Positions 34,096 to 43,956 of a DNA stretch of 64,000 nt are shown one piece after another. A model generated the notes under the pieces. It was not told where the DNA came from. It did no database searches and saw only the letters and a program-made list of their open reading frames with translations. Numbering within the stretch: the stretch's first letter is position 1; the number at the start of each line of letters is the position of its first letter. This DNA comes from Streptomyces sp. NBC_00273 (GTDB lineage: Bacteria; Actinomycetota; Actinomycetes; Streptomycetales; Streptomycetaceae): assembly GCF_036178145.1 (NCBI RefSeq), contig NZ_CP108067.1, positions 9,811,001 to 9,875,000 on the forward strand, given 5' to 3'. The position numbers and the translations under genes are program-made.

Positions 34096-36534
34096 CTAAC
34101 CGACCTGGCGATCGTCTGCGTCGGCTGCGGCCGGAGGGGTCGAACGGGGCAGGTGGAGGCGCTTGAGGGCGAGGGCGTTGACGGCGACGATGACGCTGGA
34201 TCCGGACATGGACAGGGCGGCGATCTCGGGGCGGAGGATGAGGCCCGTGGCGGGCTCGAAGACGCCGGCGGCGATGGGCAGGGCGATGGCGTTGTAGCCG
34301 ATGGCCCAGCCGAGGTTCTGGCGCATCTTGCGCACGGTGCCCCGGCCGATACGCAGGGCGGTGGGGACGTCGAGAGGGTCGGAGCGCATCAGGACGAGGT
34401 CGGCGGTCTCGATGGCGACGTCGGTGCCTGCGCCGATGGCGATGCCGAGGTCGGCCTGGGCGAGGGCGGGGGCGTCGTTGACTCCGTCGCCGACCATGGC
34501 GACCTTGCGGCCGCCGCGCTGGAGCTCTGCGATCGTGGCTGCCTTGTCGCCGGGCAGGACCTCGGCGATGACGGTGTCGATGCCCAACTGCTGCGCGATC
34601 CGCTCGGCGGTGGCCCGGTTGTCGCCGGTGAGCATGACGACCTCGACGCCGAGCGCGTGGAGTTCGCGTACGGCGGACGCGGAGGTCTCCCGCGGCGCGT
34701 CGGCGATGGCGATCAGGGCGGCGGCCAGGCCGTCGACGGCGGCGATGACGACGGTACGGCCGGTGGCTGCCAGCTCGTCCCGCCGGGCGGCGAGCGGACC
34801 GAGGAACACGCCCTCGCGTTCGGCCAGCCGGAGGTTGCCCACGGCGACCCGGTGGCCGTCCACCACGGCGGTCGCCCCGTGACCGGGCACGTTCTCGAAC
34901 CGCCGGGCCCGCACCTGCTCCACGCCCCGCGATTCTGCGTGGCGCACGACCGCCTCGGCCAGCGGGTGCTCGGATTCCCGCTCGACCGCCGCGACCAGGC
35001 GCAGGACCTCGTATCCGTCACTGCCGGGTGCGGTGATCACCTCGGTGACCTCCGGTTCGCCCTTGGTGAGGGTGCCGGTCTTGTCCATGACCACGGTCTG
35101 GATGCCGGCGGACGCCTCCAGGGCCATCGCGTTCTTGAACAGGACCCCTCGCTTGGCTCCCAGCCCGGTGCCGACCATGATCGCGGTGGGAGTGGCCAGG
35201 CCGAGAGCGTCCGGGCAGGTGATGACGACCACGGTGATCGCGAACAGCATCGCGCTGCTGAAGGGCCGGTCGGTGGCCAGGAGCCAGACGGCGAGGGTGA
35301 GTCCTCCGCCGACGAGGGCGACGAAGACCAGCCAGAACGCGGCCCGGTCGGCGAGCCGCTGGCCGGGGGCCTTGGAGTTCTGGGCCTCCTGGACCAGCTT
35401 GACGATCTGGGCCAGTGCCGTGTCGGCGCCCACTTTGGTCGCCCGTATTCGGAGGGTTCCGTTGGTGTTCAGGGTGGCGCCGACTACGGCGGAGCCCGGT
35501 GCTTTGTGCACCGGCAGGCTCTCCCCGGTCACCGTCGACTCGTCGACCTCGCTCTCGCCGTCCTCCACGACCCCGTCCGTGGCGATCTTCGTCCCTGGGC
35601 GGACGAGCAGCAGGTCCCCGACGACCACCTCGGAGGTGGCGACTTCGACCGTTTCCCCGTCCCGCAGGACGAGCGCCTTGGGCGGGGCGAGGTCCAGCAG
35701 CGCACGGACGGCGTCGTTGGCGCCGCCGCGGGCGCGCATCTCGAACCAGTGGCCGAGCAGCACGAAGGACGCCAGTACGGTGGCGGCCTCGTAGAAGACC
35801 TCTCCGCCGCCCGTGAGCGTGATGACCAGGGAGTACAGCCAGCCCGCGCCGATGGCGACCGCGACCAGCACCATCATGTCCAGGGTCCGGGCGCGCAGGG
35901 CCCGGACGGCGCCGACGAAGAAGATCGAGCACGAGTAGAAGACCACCGGCAGGCTCAGCAGGAGCGCCCACACGTCCTGACGGAGCCCGAACGGCACGGG
36001 CACGTGCCAGCCGAAGACCTCCTCGCCGATCGGGGACCAGACCACGATCGGAATGGAGAAGACCAGCGCGACGAGGAAGCGGTTGCGCATGTCGGCCACC
36101 ATGGCCGCCATCGACATCCCCGCATGGCCGCGATGGGCTCCGTGGCCCGTCTCCTTGTCAGGCGACGGTCCGCCCTCCGGCCCGTGCCCCGCGTGCGCGG
36201 ACGGTACGGCTTCGGCCGCTTCCACCACTCCGGGCGGATCCGGCTCCTCCATCGGGTCGCAGATGTGGGACGGCACCGACTGGCCCGCGCAGTGGTAGCC
36301 GCACTCGGTGACCCAGCCGCGCAGCTCGGCCAAGGAGGTCCGGCGGGGGTCGAAGACGACCGTGGCCGACTGCGCGACCGCGTTCACCTCGACGTCCAGC
36401 ACACCCGGCCGGCGGCCCGGCACGGCAGCGACGGTGTTTTGCTGAGTGGCCCGGACCATGCCCCGCACGTCCAGGACCACCGTGCTGCGCTCCTTGCCCC
36501 CGTCGCGCGGCTCGTGCTTCCGCGGGTGCCGCAT
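34096..36534 (-). CDS. Heavy-metal (P1B-type) translocating ATPase, CopB-like
   Basis: An 812-residue membrane pump. The N-terminal HMA-like domain ([20 protein letters not shown]) lacks the CxxC metal pair. A His/Asp-rich stretch follows ([25 protein letters not shown]), then eight membrane helices with [14 protein letters not shown] in helix 6 (CPD where CopA has CPC and CopB CPH), [16 protein letters not shown] (phosphorylated Asp), [13 protein letters not shown] (HP), [15 protein letters not shown] and [20 protein letters not shown]. Copper or another transition metal is the expected substrate. GGGGAGG lies upstream of ATG 36534. It may be co-transcribed with DUF6153 and DUF305, 50 bp downstream. 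Confidence 0.92.
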   Translation of the reverse strand: MRHPRKHEPRDGGKERSTVVLDVRGMVRATQQNTVAAVPGRRPGVLDVEVNAVAQSATVVFDPRRTSLAELRGWVTECGYHCAGQSVPSHICDPMEEPDPPGVVEAAEAVPSAHAGHGPEGGPSPDKETGHGAHRGHAGMSMAAMVADMRNRFLVALVFSIPIVVWSPIGEEVFGWHVPVPFGLRQDVWALLLSLPVVFYSCSIFFVGAVRALRARTLDMMVLVAVAIGAGWLYSLVITLTGGGEVFYEAATVLASFVLLGHWFEMRARGGANDAVRALLDLAPPKALVLRDGETVEVATSEVVVGDLLLVRPGTKIATDGVVEDGESEVDESTVTGESLPVHKAPGSAVVGATLNTNGTLRIRATKVGADTALAQIVKLVQEAQNSKAPGQRLADRAAFWLVFVALVGGGLTLAVWLLATDRPFSSAMLFAITVVVITCPDALGLATPTAIMVGTGLGAKRGVLFKNAMALEASAGIQTVVMDKTGTLTKGEPEVTEVITAPGSDGYEVLRLVAAVERESEHPLAEAVVRHAESRGVEQVRARRFENVPGHGATAVVDGHRVAVGNLRLAEREGVFLGPLAARRDELAATGRTVVIAAVDGLAAALIAIADAPRETSASAVRELHALGVEVVMLTGDNRATAERIAQQLGIDTVIAEVLPGDKAATIAELQRGGRKVAMVGDGVNDAPALAQADLGIAIGAGTDVAIETADLVLMRSDPLDVPTALRIGRGTVRKMRQNLGWAIGYNAIALPIAAGVFEPATGLILRPEIAALSMSGSSVIVAVNALALKRLHLPRSTPPAAADADDRQVG

Positions 36535-36689
36535 GCCCGTTCACCTCCCCGATCCGACAGCGGGTCCACTCGGCCAGGGCGCCTACCAGGAGCCTGTGGC
36601 CGTCGCGACCGCCGCGCAAGGGCAGGGCAGGCGGTCGGAGAGCGGGCGGTGACCGGTTCGGGCCGGGGCCGTGCCGTATCGATTGCGGA

Positions 36690-37346
36690 TCACGTGCTGC
36701 GCTGGTCGTGGGTGTCCCGGCGGAGCTGGTCGGTGTGGCGGGTGAGGGTGTCGATGCGTTCGGCGAGTGCGGCGTCCTCGGGCCGCAGGTGGGGCCGGGT
36801 GTCGGTCAGGGGGCGGACGAGGCGGGCGGTGTCGTTGTGGGCGAGGGCCTGGTTCAGGTCGTCGATGGCGCCTTCGGCGCCGGCGGGCAGGCCGGCCAGG
36901 GCGGTGATCTGGCCGGCGAGGCGGCGCAGGTCGGCGGCGTTGTCGCGGGCCCAGGTGTCCACGCTGCGGTCGGCGGCCCGGGTGTCGCGGGTGGCCTGGA
37001 CGCGTTCCTCGCCGGTGCTTCCGGCTTTGCCGGGGCGCATCCGGAGGTAGCGGCGTTCTGCGGCCTGACGGCTGGCGACTCCGAGGGGGCCGGCGAGGTC
37101 GGCCCAGCTGGCGCCCTGGCCGCGGGCGTTCTCGATCAGGCCGGTTTCCCAGCCGACGAGCTGCTCGCGGACCTCGCGGAGCATCAGCAGCGCGGCCAGG
37201 GCCGGGTGCGGGCCCGCGGCCGGTGCCGCTGCCGACGTGCTTGTGGAGGCTTGCTGCGCGTCCTTGACGGCCTGGTTGATGGTCTCCAGTGCCGCGGCGG
37301 CGGCCAGGAATGTGACGGGTGCAGTCGGCTCTGCGGCCTCGGTCAT
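36690..37346 (-). CDS. HSP18 transcriptional regulator-like protein
   Basis: A 218-residue helical protein: ALETINQAVKDAQQA, LLMLREVREQLVGWETGLIE, NARGQGASWADLAGPLGVAS (an HTH) and RQAAERRYLRMRPGKAG, then a long C-terminal helical region (LRRLAGQITALAGLPAGAEG). GASWADLAGPLGV and RQAAERRYLR form the DNA-binding motif of regulators that flank hsp18/hsp20 genes in Streptomyces. It is divergent from the Hsp20 gene at 37475 across two tandem GTCATC-N5-GATGAC dyads, which it probably binds as a heat-sensitive repressor. Confidence 0.82.
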   Translation of the reverse strand: MTEAAEPTAPVTFLAAAAALETINQAVKDAQQASTSTSAAAPAAGPHPALAALLMLREVREQLVGWETGLIENARGQGASWADLAGPLGVASRQAAERRYLRMRPGKAGSTGEERVQATRDTRAADRSVDTWARDNAADLRRLAGQITALAGLPAGAEGAIDDLNQALAHNDTARLVRPLTDTRPHLRPEDAALAERIDTLTRHTDQLRRDTHDQRST

Positions 37347-37363
37347 GGCGGTCTCCGTGGTCT

Positions 37364-37407
37364 GTCATCCTCCAGATGACTGCTTGCTTGTCATCGTTTC
37401 GATGACA
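37364..37407. promoter_or_regulatory. Two tandem operators GTCATC-N5-GATGAC in the hsp20 promoter region
   Basis: Site 1 is GTCATC-CTCCA-GATGAC at 37364-37380, 18 bp before the regulator start. Site 2 is TGTCATC-GTTTC-GATGACA at 37389-37407, 68 bp before the Hsp20 start. The centres are 26 bp apart, about two and a half helical turns. Confidence 0.75.
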
Positions 37408-37474
37408 TGTTACAACGGAAGCACGTTGAAGCGCATTGGCAGTTCCTGCCTGAACCAACTGGAGGTGTTTCGCG

Positions 37475-37909
37475 ATGTTGATGCGCACCGACCCGTTCCG
37501 CGAGATGGACCGGATCGTCCAGCAGCTTTCGGGTACGTCGGGCACGTGGTCGAAGCCGTCCGTCATGCCCATGGACGCCTACCGCGACGGCGACGCGTAC
37601 GTGATCGCCTTCGACCTGCCCGGTGTGAGCACTGAGGCGATCGACATCGACGTCGAGCGGAACATGCTGACCGTGAAGGCCGAGCGCCGGCCCGTGGAGA
37701 AGTCCGACGGCGTGCAGATGGAGCTCTCCGAGCGCCCTCTCGGTGTCTTCTCCCGTCAGATCATGCTGGCCGACACGCTCGACACCGAGCGCATCGAGGC
37801 CGACTACGACGCGGGTGTCCTGACCCTGCGGATCCCGATCGCCGAGCGCGCCAAGCCTCGGAAGATCGCCATCGGCGGCGAGGCGGGCCGCAAGCAGATC
37901 TCCGGCTGA
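37475..37909 (+). CDS. hsp18: Hsp20/alpha-crystallin small heat-shock protein
   Basis: A 144-residue cytoplasmic holdase. Start ATG 37475 is eight bases after GGAGGTG. The N-terminus ([17 protein letters not shown]) precedes the alpha-crystallin domain (about 45-135): [57 protein letters not shown] and [20 protein letters not shown], ending with an IXI-like AIGGEAG tail. It prevents aggregation of unfolding proteins. Control is by the divergent regulator through the tandem dyads; two DUF2267 genes follow after a terminator. Confidence 0.95.
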   Translation: MLMRTDPFREMDRIVQQLSGTSGTWSKPSVMPMDAYRDGDAYVIAFDLPGVSTEAIDIDVERNMLTVKAERRPVEKSDGVQMELSERPLGVFSRQIMLADTLDTERIEADYDAGVLTLRIPIAERAKPRKIAIGGEAGRKQISG

Positions 37910-37926
37910 TCCGGCCGGTACCTGCG

Positions 37927-37972
37927 GCGGAGGACGGGGAACCCGATCCCCCTCCGGCACCCCGTCCTCCGC
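37927..37972 (+). terminator. Hairpin terminator after hsp20
   Basis: GCGGAGGACGGGG (37927-37939) and CCCCGTCCTCCGC (37960-37972) form a perfect 13-bp stem with a 20-nt loop, 18 bp after the hsp20 stop. Confidence 0.7.
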
Positions 37973-38017
37973 ACCCCTTGGCCCCTTTCACCCCTCCCAT
38001 GAAGGAGGTGACGTGAG

Positions 38018-38413
38018 ATGTCGATGCGCCGGGAAGCGTTCCTGGACCACGTCCAGGAGCGCGGCGAGTACCGGACCCGGGAAGAAGTCGAACGCGCAGC
38101 CCGCGTCGTCCTCGCCCTGCTGGGCGCCCACCTGGTCGGCACCGTGCGGGCCGAGCTCGCCGCCCGGCTCCCCGAGACCTACGCCCTGATCCTCCTCAAC
38201 CCCCTGCAGGCCGCGGAGCCGCTCTCCCCCGAACGCTTCGTCCGCGCGACCGCAGCCTGGATCGAAGGCGCCACCGAGACGACGGCCCTGTGGGACATCG
38301 GCGCAGTCCTCTCCACCGTGGCCGCCGCAGCCGGAGACATCCTCATCCGGGACGTCCTGCTCCAGCTCCCGCCCGGCTACGACCTCCTCTTCGGCCACCC
38401 CCAGCCCACCTGA
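38018..38413 (+). CDS. DUF2267-family protein, copy 1
   Basis: A 131-residue helical cytoplasmic protein starting at ATG 38018 after AAGGAGGTGACG. It has the DUF2267 pattern: FLDHVQERGEYRTREEVERA, ALLGAHLVGTVRAELAARLP and the C-terminal LRDVLLQLPPGYDLLFGHP-like end (here IRDVLLQLPPGYDLLFG). DUF2267 proteins are common in stress islands and have no known activity. It is 58 bp before a second copy with about half identical residues, an evident tandem duplication. Confidence 0.85.
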   Translation: MSMRREAFLDHVQERGEYRTREEVERAARVVLALLGAHLVGTVRAELAARLPETYALILLNPLQAAEPLSPERFVRATAAWIEGATETTALWDIGAVLSTVAAAAGDILIRDVLLQLPPGYDLLFGHPQPT

Positions 38414-38471
38414 CCGGCCGACACCATCGGCCGGACACCGAATCATCGACGAGAAAGGCAACCGCAGCACC

Positions 38472-38915
38472 ATGTACGACCAGCCTCGACCGCACCAGGC
38501 CCACCCCGCCATGACGTTCGAGCAGATGCTGGAACGCGTGCGCTACGAAGGCGCCTACCCCACCCGCGAACGCGCAGAAGAAGCCGTCCGCACCGTCCTG
38601 GCCGCCCTCGGCCGCCAGCTCGTCGGAGACGAACGCGTCGACCTCGCCCAGGCCTTGCCCGTCGAAGCCGCCCTGGCCCTGACCGCCCAGATCCCCGCCA
38701 CCGAACGGCTCACCGGCTGGAGCTTCATCAAGGACATGGCCGCCCGCGCCGGCACCAGCCCGGCGGTCGCCCGCTGGGACACCGGCGCCGTACTCGCCGT
38801 CGTCACCCGCCTCACCGGCCCCGACCTCCTCACCCGCATCCTCCACCAACTCCCCACCGGCTACGCACTCCTCTTCGGCCAGACGGAACTGCGCCAGCCG
38901 CAGCCCGCAGCGTGA
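38472..38915 (+). CDS. DUF2267-family protein, copy 2
   Basis: A 147-residue protein with an N-terminal extension (MYDQPRPHQAHPAMTFEQML). The body repeats the DUF2267 motifs: RVRYEGAYPTRERAEEAVRT, LAALGRQLVGDERVDLAQAL, IPATERLTGWSFIKDMA and ILHQLPTGYALLFGQTEL. It follows copy 1 in the same transcription unit. Function unknown; the pair, next to Hsp20, suggests a role in heat or protein stress (inference from position). Confidence 0.85.
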   Translation: MYDQPRPHQAHPAMTFEQMLERVRYEGAYPTRERAEEAVRTVLAALGRQLVGDERVDLAQALPVEAALALTAQIPATERLTGWSFIKDMAARAGTSPAVARWDTGAVLAVVTRLTGPDLLTRILHQLPTGYALLFGQTELRQPQPAA

Positions 38916-38978
38916 TGCGGTAGTTGCGGGAAGGCTCGGGACTGCACCCGGGGCCGGCTCTCAAGGCCGCAGGTGCCG

Positions 38979-39530
38979 CTAGGTGAACTCCGGCGTTGCG
39001 TAGGGGCCGTCCTGCGGAGTCCCGTGCGGTGCGGTGGTGTCGGCGCCCGGGATGTGTCCGGCGTGGGTTCCGGCGTCGTCGACGGGGTTGTGGTCCAACT
39101 CCGCTTCCGTCGGCAGCTGCCAGAAGTGGCGAGCATCGGCAGAGACGGCGTACACCGCGGCGAACCGCGTGGAAGCCGGCGCCGTGAGCGCGGCTTTGAC
39201 GTAGCCGAAGGTGTCGCGTGGACTCAGCCGCCTCGCCAGGTGGCGGGGCTCGGTGGGTGCCTGCTCGCAACTGCCGATGCGCAGGCAGGTGACGGACAGC
39301 CCGAACTGGCCCGGTGAGGCGCTGCGTCGGGTGCAAGCCGGTCACGCGGTTGCTGCTGGCCAGGACCACTCGCCCGATTCCCGTTCGGCGCCTCCAGGTG
39401 CAGCGGCACGCGGTCGAGAAGGCGCACCCTGGCCGCCTCGCGCCGCAGGGCTTGCCGCACCACTGAGCCGATGTTCCCTGCCGCACCGGTGACGGCCACC
39501 GCTCCCAGAACCGTCGCGACTTCCCCCTCA
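38979..39530 (-). pseudogene. NAD-dependent epimerase/uronate dehydrogenase-like gene with internal deletions
   Basis: The minus strand opens VAVTGAAGNIGSVVRQALRR near 39500 (Rossmann GxxGxxG) and continues in another frame with RVVLASSNRVTGLHPTQRLT, then VTCLRIGSCEQAPTEP, DTFGYVKAALTAPASTRFAA, VYAVSADARHFWQLPTEAEL and stops at 38979. These are the start, middle and end of an extended SDR. The span of about 180 codons, against about 270 in the family, and two frame changes show that the YxxxK region has been deleted. Confidence 0.65.
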
Positions 39531-39625
39531 ACAACTCGAAACCCTGTGCCCCCCAAGCCGTGATCCTCCCACCGGAGGGTCCTGCGCGGCAGCGTTGCTC
39601 CGGCGGCTCACCGACCTCGTGTGGG

Positions 39626-40021
39626 TCAGCCGACGGATTCGACGGCGTTCAAGGCGGCGTCGAGGCGGTGGGTGGCCTCGTCGGCGATGTCCTGGAGGGC
39701 GGGCAGGCCCGTCAGGGTGACCATGACGCCGGGGTCCAGTGCCTGGACGGCGGTGCGGTCGCCGTCGGCACGGACGACGACGTTGCAGGGCAGGAGCAGG
39801 CCGACGGCGCGGTCGGCGTCCAGAGCCTGACGGGCGAGGGGCGGGTTGCAGGCTCCGAGGATCAGGTAGTCCTCCATGTCGTGGCCGAGCTTGGCCTTCA
39901 GGGTGGCGGTGACGTCGATCTCGGTGAGGATGCCGAAACCCTGCGCGGCCAGGGCGTCGCGGACGGCGGCGACGGTGGTGGCGAAGTCGGTGCTGCAGTG
40001 GACGGTCCGGTCGTAGCGCAT
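39626..40021 (-). CDS. DUF302-family protein
   Basis: A 131-residue protein from ATG 40021 (AAAGGGA upstream). It carries the DUF302 text: TVHCSTDFATTVAAVRDALA, AAQGFGILTEIDVTATLKAK, YLILGACNPPLARQALDAD and GLLLPCNVVVRADGDRTAV, with a conserved CNP/PCN cysteine pair. DUF302 members occur with sulfur and heavy-metal stress genes; the activity is unknown. Its start is 84 bp from the nearer of two perfect TACCCC-type operators shared with the divergent persulfide dioxygenase gene, so it belongs to that regulon. Confidence 0.9.
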   Translation of the reverse strand: MRYDRTVHCSTDFATTVAAVRDALAAQGFGILTEIDVTATLKAKLGHDMEDYLILGACNPPLARQALDADRAVGLLLPCNVVVRADGDRTAVQALDPGVMVTLTGLPALQDIADEATHRLDAALNAVESVG

Positions 40022-40104
40022 GGCGTCATCCCTTTCGCTGGGTGCGTGGACTGGAGGGGGCCGGGCAGGCGCCCCGTGCGGACGGGTTCTCCCTGGCGTA
40101 AAAA

Positions 40105-40152
40105 TACCCCCGGGGGTACCCGTGCTAGGCTCGAAATATACCCCCGGGGGTA
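40105..40152. promoter_or_regulatory. Two CsoR/CstR-type operators
   Basis: TACCCCCGGGGGTA occurs perfectly at 40105-40118 and 40139-40152 (centres 34 bp apart) between DUF302 and the persulfide dioxygenase-rhodanese gene. The second copy is 26 bp before the GTG start at 40179. This GC-core palindrome is the known operator type of the CsoR/CstR/RcnR family. Confidence 0.85.
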
Positions 40153-40178
40153 ATTGCCCAGCCGAACGGAGCAACCAC

Positions 40179-41540
40179 GTGTTCTTCATCGACACCGTCG
40201 AGACCGAGAGCCTCGGAAACCGCAGCTACCTGGCGGGAGGCGCGCGCACCGCAGTGGCCGTCGACCCGCCCCGCGACATCGACCGGGTCCTGGCAGCGGC
40301 CGCCGCGCGGGGAGTGCGGATCTCCCACGTGGTGGAGACCCACGTCCACAACGACTACGTCACCGGGGGCCTGGACCTGGCTCGCCTGACCGGCGCCGTC
40401 TACCTGGTGCCCGTCGCCGCCCGTGTCTCCTTCGCCCGCACGCCCGTCGCCGACGGCGACACGGTGAGCGTGGACGAGGACATCACACTGCGGGCGCTGG
40501 CCACCCCCGGCCACACTCCACACCACACCTCCTACGTCCTGGAAGACCGAGGGGCGGTGGCGGCGGTCTTCACCGGCGGTTCGCTGCTGATCGGCTCGGT
40601 GGGCCGCCCGGACCTGGTGGAACCCCGGCTGACCGAAGAGCTGGCCCGGGACCAGCACGCCTCCGCCCACCGCCTGGCCGCCGAGCTCCCCGACGAGACG
40701 CCCGTACTGCCCACCCACGGCTTCGGCAGCTTCTGCTCCTCCTCCCAGTCCGAGGGCGACGCCACCACCATCGGCAAGGAGAAGTCCGCCAACGACGCCC
40801 TCGTCAAGGACGTCGACTCGTTCGTCGCCGCCCTGCTGGCCGGCCTGGACGACGTACCCGCCTACTACACCCACATGGGTCCGGCCAACGCCGCCGGCCC
40901 CCGGCCGGTGGACCTGAGCGCACCGCCCCTGACCGACGCGGCGGGCATCGCGGAGCGTCTGGCCGCCGGGGAGTGGGTGGTGGACCTGCGTAACCGGGTC
41001 GCCTTCGCCGAAGGGCACGTCGCGGGATCGTTCAACTTCGAGGCGGAGGGGAAGATCGCCACCTACCTCGCGTGGATGATCCCCTGGGGCAAGCCCGTCA
41101 CCCTCCTCGCCGAATCACCCGCCCAGCTCGCCGCCGCCCAGCGCGAACTGGTCCGCGTCGGCATCGACCGCCCGGCCGCGGCCGCCACCGGCACCCCCGG
41201 TGACTGGATACCCGCCGGCCACACCCCGCGTTCCTTCCCCCGTGCCACCTTCGCCGACCTCGCCGCCCAGGAGTCCGGCCCGGACGTGGTCCTGGACGTA
41301 CGCCGCGACTCCGAACGCGCCCAGGGCTGGATCGAAGGCTCCGTTCACATTCCCGTCCACCACCTGCACCAGCGCCTGGCCGACGTCCCCGCCGGGACGG
41401 TGTGGGTGCACTGCGCGGGCGGAATGCGCGCGGCCATCGCGGCCTCCCTGCTGGATGCCGCAGGCCGCGACGTCGTCGCCGTTGACGACTCCTTCGACGC
41501 CGCCATGGAGGCAGGCCTCCCGCTGACGGCCGGCAGCTGA
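40179..41540 (+). CDS. Persulfide dioxygenase (MBL fold) fused to rhodanese domains, CstB-like
   Basis: A 453-residue cytoplasmic enzyme from GTG 40179. The MBL fold occupies about 1-250: VVETHVHNDYVTGGLDL (HxHxD), LATPGHTPHHTSYVL, FTGGSLLIGSVGRPDL and the ETHE1-type FGSFCSSSQSEGDATTIGKE. A first rhodanese-like domain (about 265-350) has no Cys in the loop (VTLLAESPAQLAAAQREL) and is probably inactive. The C-terminal domain has the active-site loop VWVHCAGGMRAAIAAS. It oxidises glutathione- or coenzyme-persulfide to sulfite and transfers sulfane sulfur. First gene of the operon behind two CstR-type operators. Confidence 0.93.
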   Translation: MFFIDTVETESLGNRSYLAGGARTAVAVDPPRDIDRVLAAAAARGVRISHVVETHVHNDYVTGGLDLARLTGAVYLVPVAARVSFARTPVADGDTVSVDEDITLRALATPGHTPHHTSYVLEDRGAVAAVFTGGSLLIGSVGRPDLVEPRLTEELARDQHASAHRLAAELPDETPVLPTHGFGSFCSSSQSEGDATTIGKEKSANDALVKDVDSFVAALLAGLDDVPAYYTHMGPANAAGPRPVDLSAPPLTDAAGIAERLAAGEWVVDLRNRVAFAEGHVAGSFNFEAEGKIATYLAWMIPWGKPVTLLAESPAQLAAAQRELVRVGIDRPAAAATGTPGDWIPAGHTPRSFPRATFADLAAQESGPDVVLDVRRDSERAQGWIEGSVHIPVHHLHQRLADVPAGTVWVHCAGGMRAAIAASLLDAAGRDVVAVDDSFDAAMEAGLPLTAGS

Positions 41541-41582
41541 ACCACCACCTCTCCCCGACCCCGAGAACCGGAAGGAAGCCGG

Positions 41583-41942
41583 ATGTCCCTCTTTCGACGC
41601 GGCACCGCCCGCCTCACCCCGATCCAGGCCCACCAGCGCACCACCGGCGGCGCCGTCGTACTCCTCGACGTGCGCGAGCAGGCCGAGTGGAACACCGGAC
41701 ACGCCCCCGACGCCGTGCACGCCCCGCTCTCCCGCCTCGCGGCCGGCACCGCCCTGCCCGCTGCCGCCGAAGGGCGGCCCCTGGTGGTGGTCTGCCGCTC
41801 CGGGCACCGTTCGCAACAGGCCGCCAAGCTGCTGACCGGACGCGGCATCGAGGCCGTCGACGTCAAGGGCGGCATGAACGCCTGGGCAGCGGCCGGACTA
41901 CCGGTCGTCGACGCGCGCGGAAGCAGCGGCCGGATAACGTGA
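41583..41942 (+). CDS. Single-domain rhodanese sulfurtransferase
   Basis: A 119-residue protein. RLTPIQAHQRTTGGAVVLLD and VREQAEWNTGHAPDAVHAPL lead to the catalytic loop VVVCRSGHRSQQAAKLL with the sulfur-carrying Cys, ending VDVKGGMNAWAAAGLPVV. It passes sulfane sulfur between persulfide carriers. The stop overlaps the TauE start by four bases (GTGA), so the two are translationally coupled within the sulfur-stress operon. Confidence 0.93.
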   Translation: MSLFRRGTARLTPIQAHQRTTGGAVVLLDVREQAEWNTGHAPDAVHAPLSRLAAGTALPAAAEGRPLVVVCRSGHRSQQAAKLLTGRGIEAVDVKGGMNAWAAAGLPVVDARGSSGRIT

Positions 41943-42685
41943 GCACGCTCGTACTCGCCCTCGCCGCCGGAGCCGTCATCGGACTGGCCCTCGGGGCGCT
42001 TGGGGGAGGCGGCAGCGTCCTGGCCGTGCCCGCCCTGATCTACCTCCTCGACTTCACTCCGGCCGCCGCCACCACCGCGTCCCTCATCATCGTCACAGCC
42101 ACCTCCGCCACCGCCCTCTACGCCCACGCGACCTCCGGCAACGTCCGGTGGAAGACCGGCGCCTTCTTCGCGGCGGCAGGTATCCTGCCCGCCGTCGCCG
42201 CTGCCACCCTCGCCGCCCGCCTGCCCGAGGCGGTGCTGACCGCGGCGTTCGCCGCCGTAGCGGCCCTCGCCGCACTCGCCATGTTCAGAACCCCTCCCAC
42301 CGACCGGCAGCCCCAGCCCGTCCGGCCCGCGCGGGCCGCCGGAGCGGGCGCCGGACTCGGCACGATCACCGGCTTCCTGGGCGTCGGCGGGGGCTTCCTC
42401 GCCGTCCCCGCCCTCGTGGGCGCCCTGGGCCTGCGCATGCGCGCGGCGGTCGGCACCAGTCTCCTGGTCATCACCGTCAACTCCCTCGCCGCACTCGCAG
42501 CCCGCGCCGGCACCCACACCCCCCTGCACTGGGCGGTCATCGCCCCCTTCACCGGCGCAGCGATCCTCGGAGCCTGGGACGGCAAACGACTCGCCGCCAA
42601 GATCTCCGGAACCACACTCCAGCGGACCTTCGCGGGCGTACTCCTGGCTGTCGCCGCCTTCATGCTCGCCGACGTCATCCGCTGA
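41939..42685 (+). CDS. TauE/SafE-family sulfite or sulfur-compound exporter
   Basis: A 248-residue integral membrane protein with eight predicted helices in two inverted halves: GAVIGLALGALGGGGSVLAV and TITGFLGVGGGFLAVPALVG are the twin glycine-rich signature hairpins of TauE/SafE, with LHWAVIAPFTGAAILGAWDG near the end. It probably exports sulfite made by the upstream dioxygenase, as the TauE of the staphylococcal cst operon is thought to do. Starts at GTG 41939, overlapping the rhodanese stop. Confidence 0.92.
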   Translation: MSTLVLALAAGAVIGLALGALGGGGSVLAVPALIYLLDFTPAAATTASLIIVTATSATALYAHATSGNVRWKTGAFFAAAGILPAVAAATLAARLPEAVLTAAFAAVAALAALAMFRTPPTDRQPQPVRPARAAGAGAGLGTITGFLGVGGGFLAVPALVGALGLRMRAAVGTSLLVITVNSLAALAARAGTHTPLHWAVIAPFTGAAILGAWDGKRLAAKISGTTLQRTFAGVLLAVAAFMLADVIR

Positions 42686-42763
42686 CCCGGCAACACGCCC
42701 CCTCCCCGGCCGCCATCACCGACACCCTCAGGGGTATTCGGCAGAACGGGCCGGCACCCCCAC

Positions 42764-43685
<922 letters not shown>

Positions 43686-43831
43686 CCCGCCCCCGCACCG
43701 GAACGGCATCCTCACGATGGCCGACGTGGCACCACGGAATGGAACCAGCCGTGCCGCAACGTGCCAGTAGGTACGGTCAACAGTGCTTGACGGGGGATCC
43801 GTAGAAGTAGCCGAAACGTCGGGCCAGGCCA

Positions 43832-43865
43832 CTGTACCCGCAGGTCAGGCGCTATGCGGGTACAG
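43832..43865. repeat. Perfect 11-bp inverted repeat before a tRNA-like remnant
   Basis: CTGTACCCGCA and TGCGGGTACAG face each other across 12 bases. It ends five bases before the tRNA-like sequence and is reminiscent of the arms near element attachment sites; no integrase is adjacent. Confidence 0.5.
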
Positions 43866-43922
43866 CAAGTGCCGAGTGGTTCCCAAGCTCACAGCCGGGG
43901 TTCGATTCCCGTCATCCGCTCG
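43858..43922 (+). tRNA. tRNA-Gly(CCC)-like degenerate remnant
   Basis: TTCCCAAG (anticodon loop with CCC at its centre, near 43880), GGGGTTCGATTCCC (T arm at 43897-43910) and GTCATCCGCTC (acceptor 3' strand) are in tRNA order. The 5' GCGGGTA can pair with CATCCGC only with a wobble and a mismatch. The D arm is incomplete and the anticodon stem does not pair, so this is about 65 nt against 72 or more for a true tRNA. It looks like a 3' tRNA copy left by an integrative element or a damaged gene; exact ends are uncertain. Confidence 0.45.
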
Positions 43923-43927
43923 TGAAC

Positions 43928-43956
43928 GAAGGCCAAAGTCGCAGACTTGGGCCTTC
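43928..43956 (+). terminator. Hairpin terminator after the tRNA-like remnant
   Basis: GAAGGCC with GGCCTTC, extended inward by AAGTC with GACTT, gives a 12-bp stem around GCA with one internal mismatch. This is the position of a normal tRNA terminator. Confidence 0.7.

Noticed and set aside
33871..37050. A 1059-codon plus-strand frame across the P1B-ATPase
   Set aside because: Low-complexity Gly/Asp/Val text opposite a gene with clear motifs; a shadow frame of the minus-strand genes.
43834..43863. The GTACCCGCA inverted repeat as a fourth CstR operator
   Set aside because: It lacks the TACCCC/GGGGTA core and has a 12-nt loop; it sits beside a tRNA-like remnant instead.
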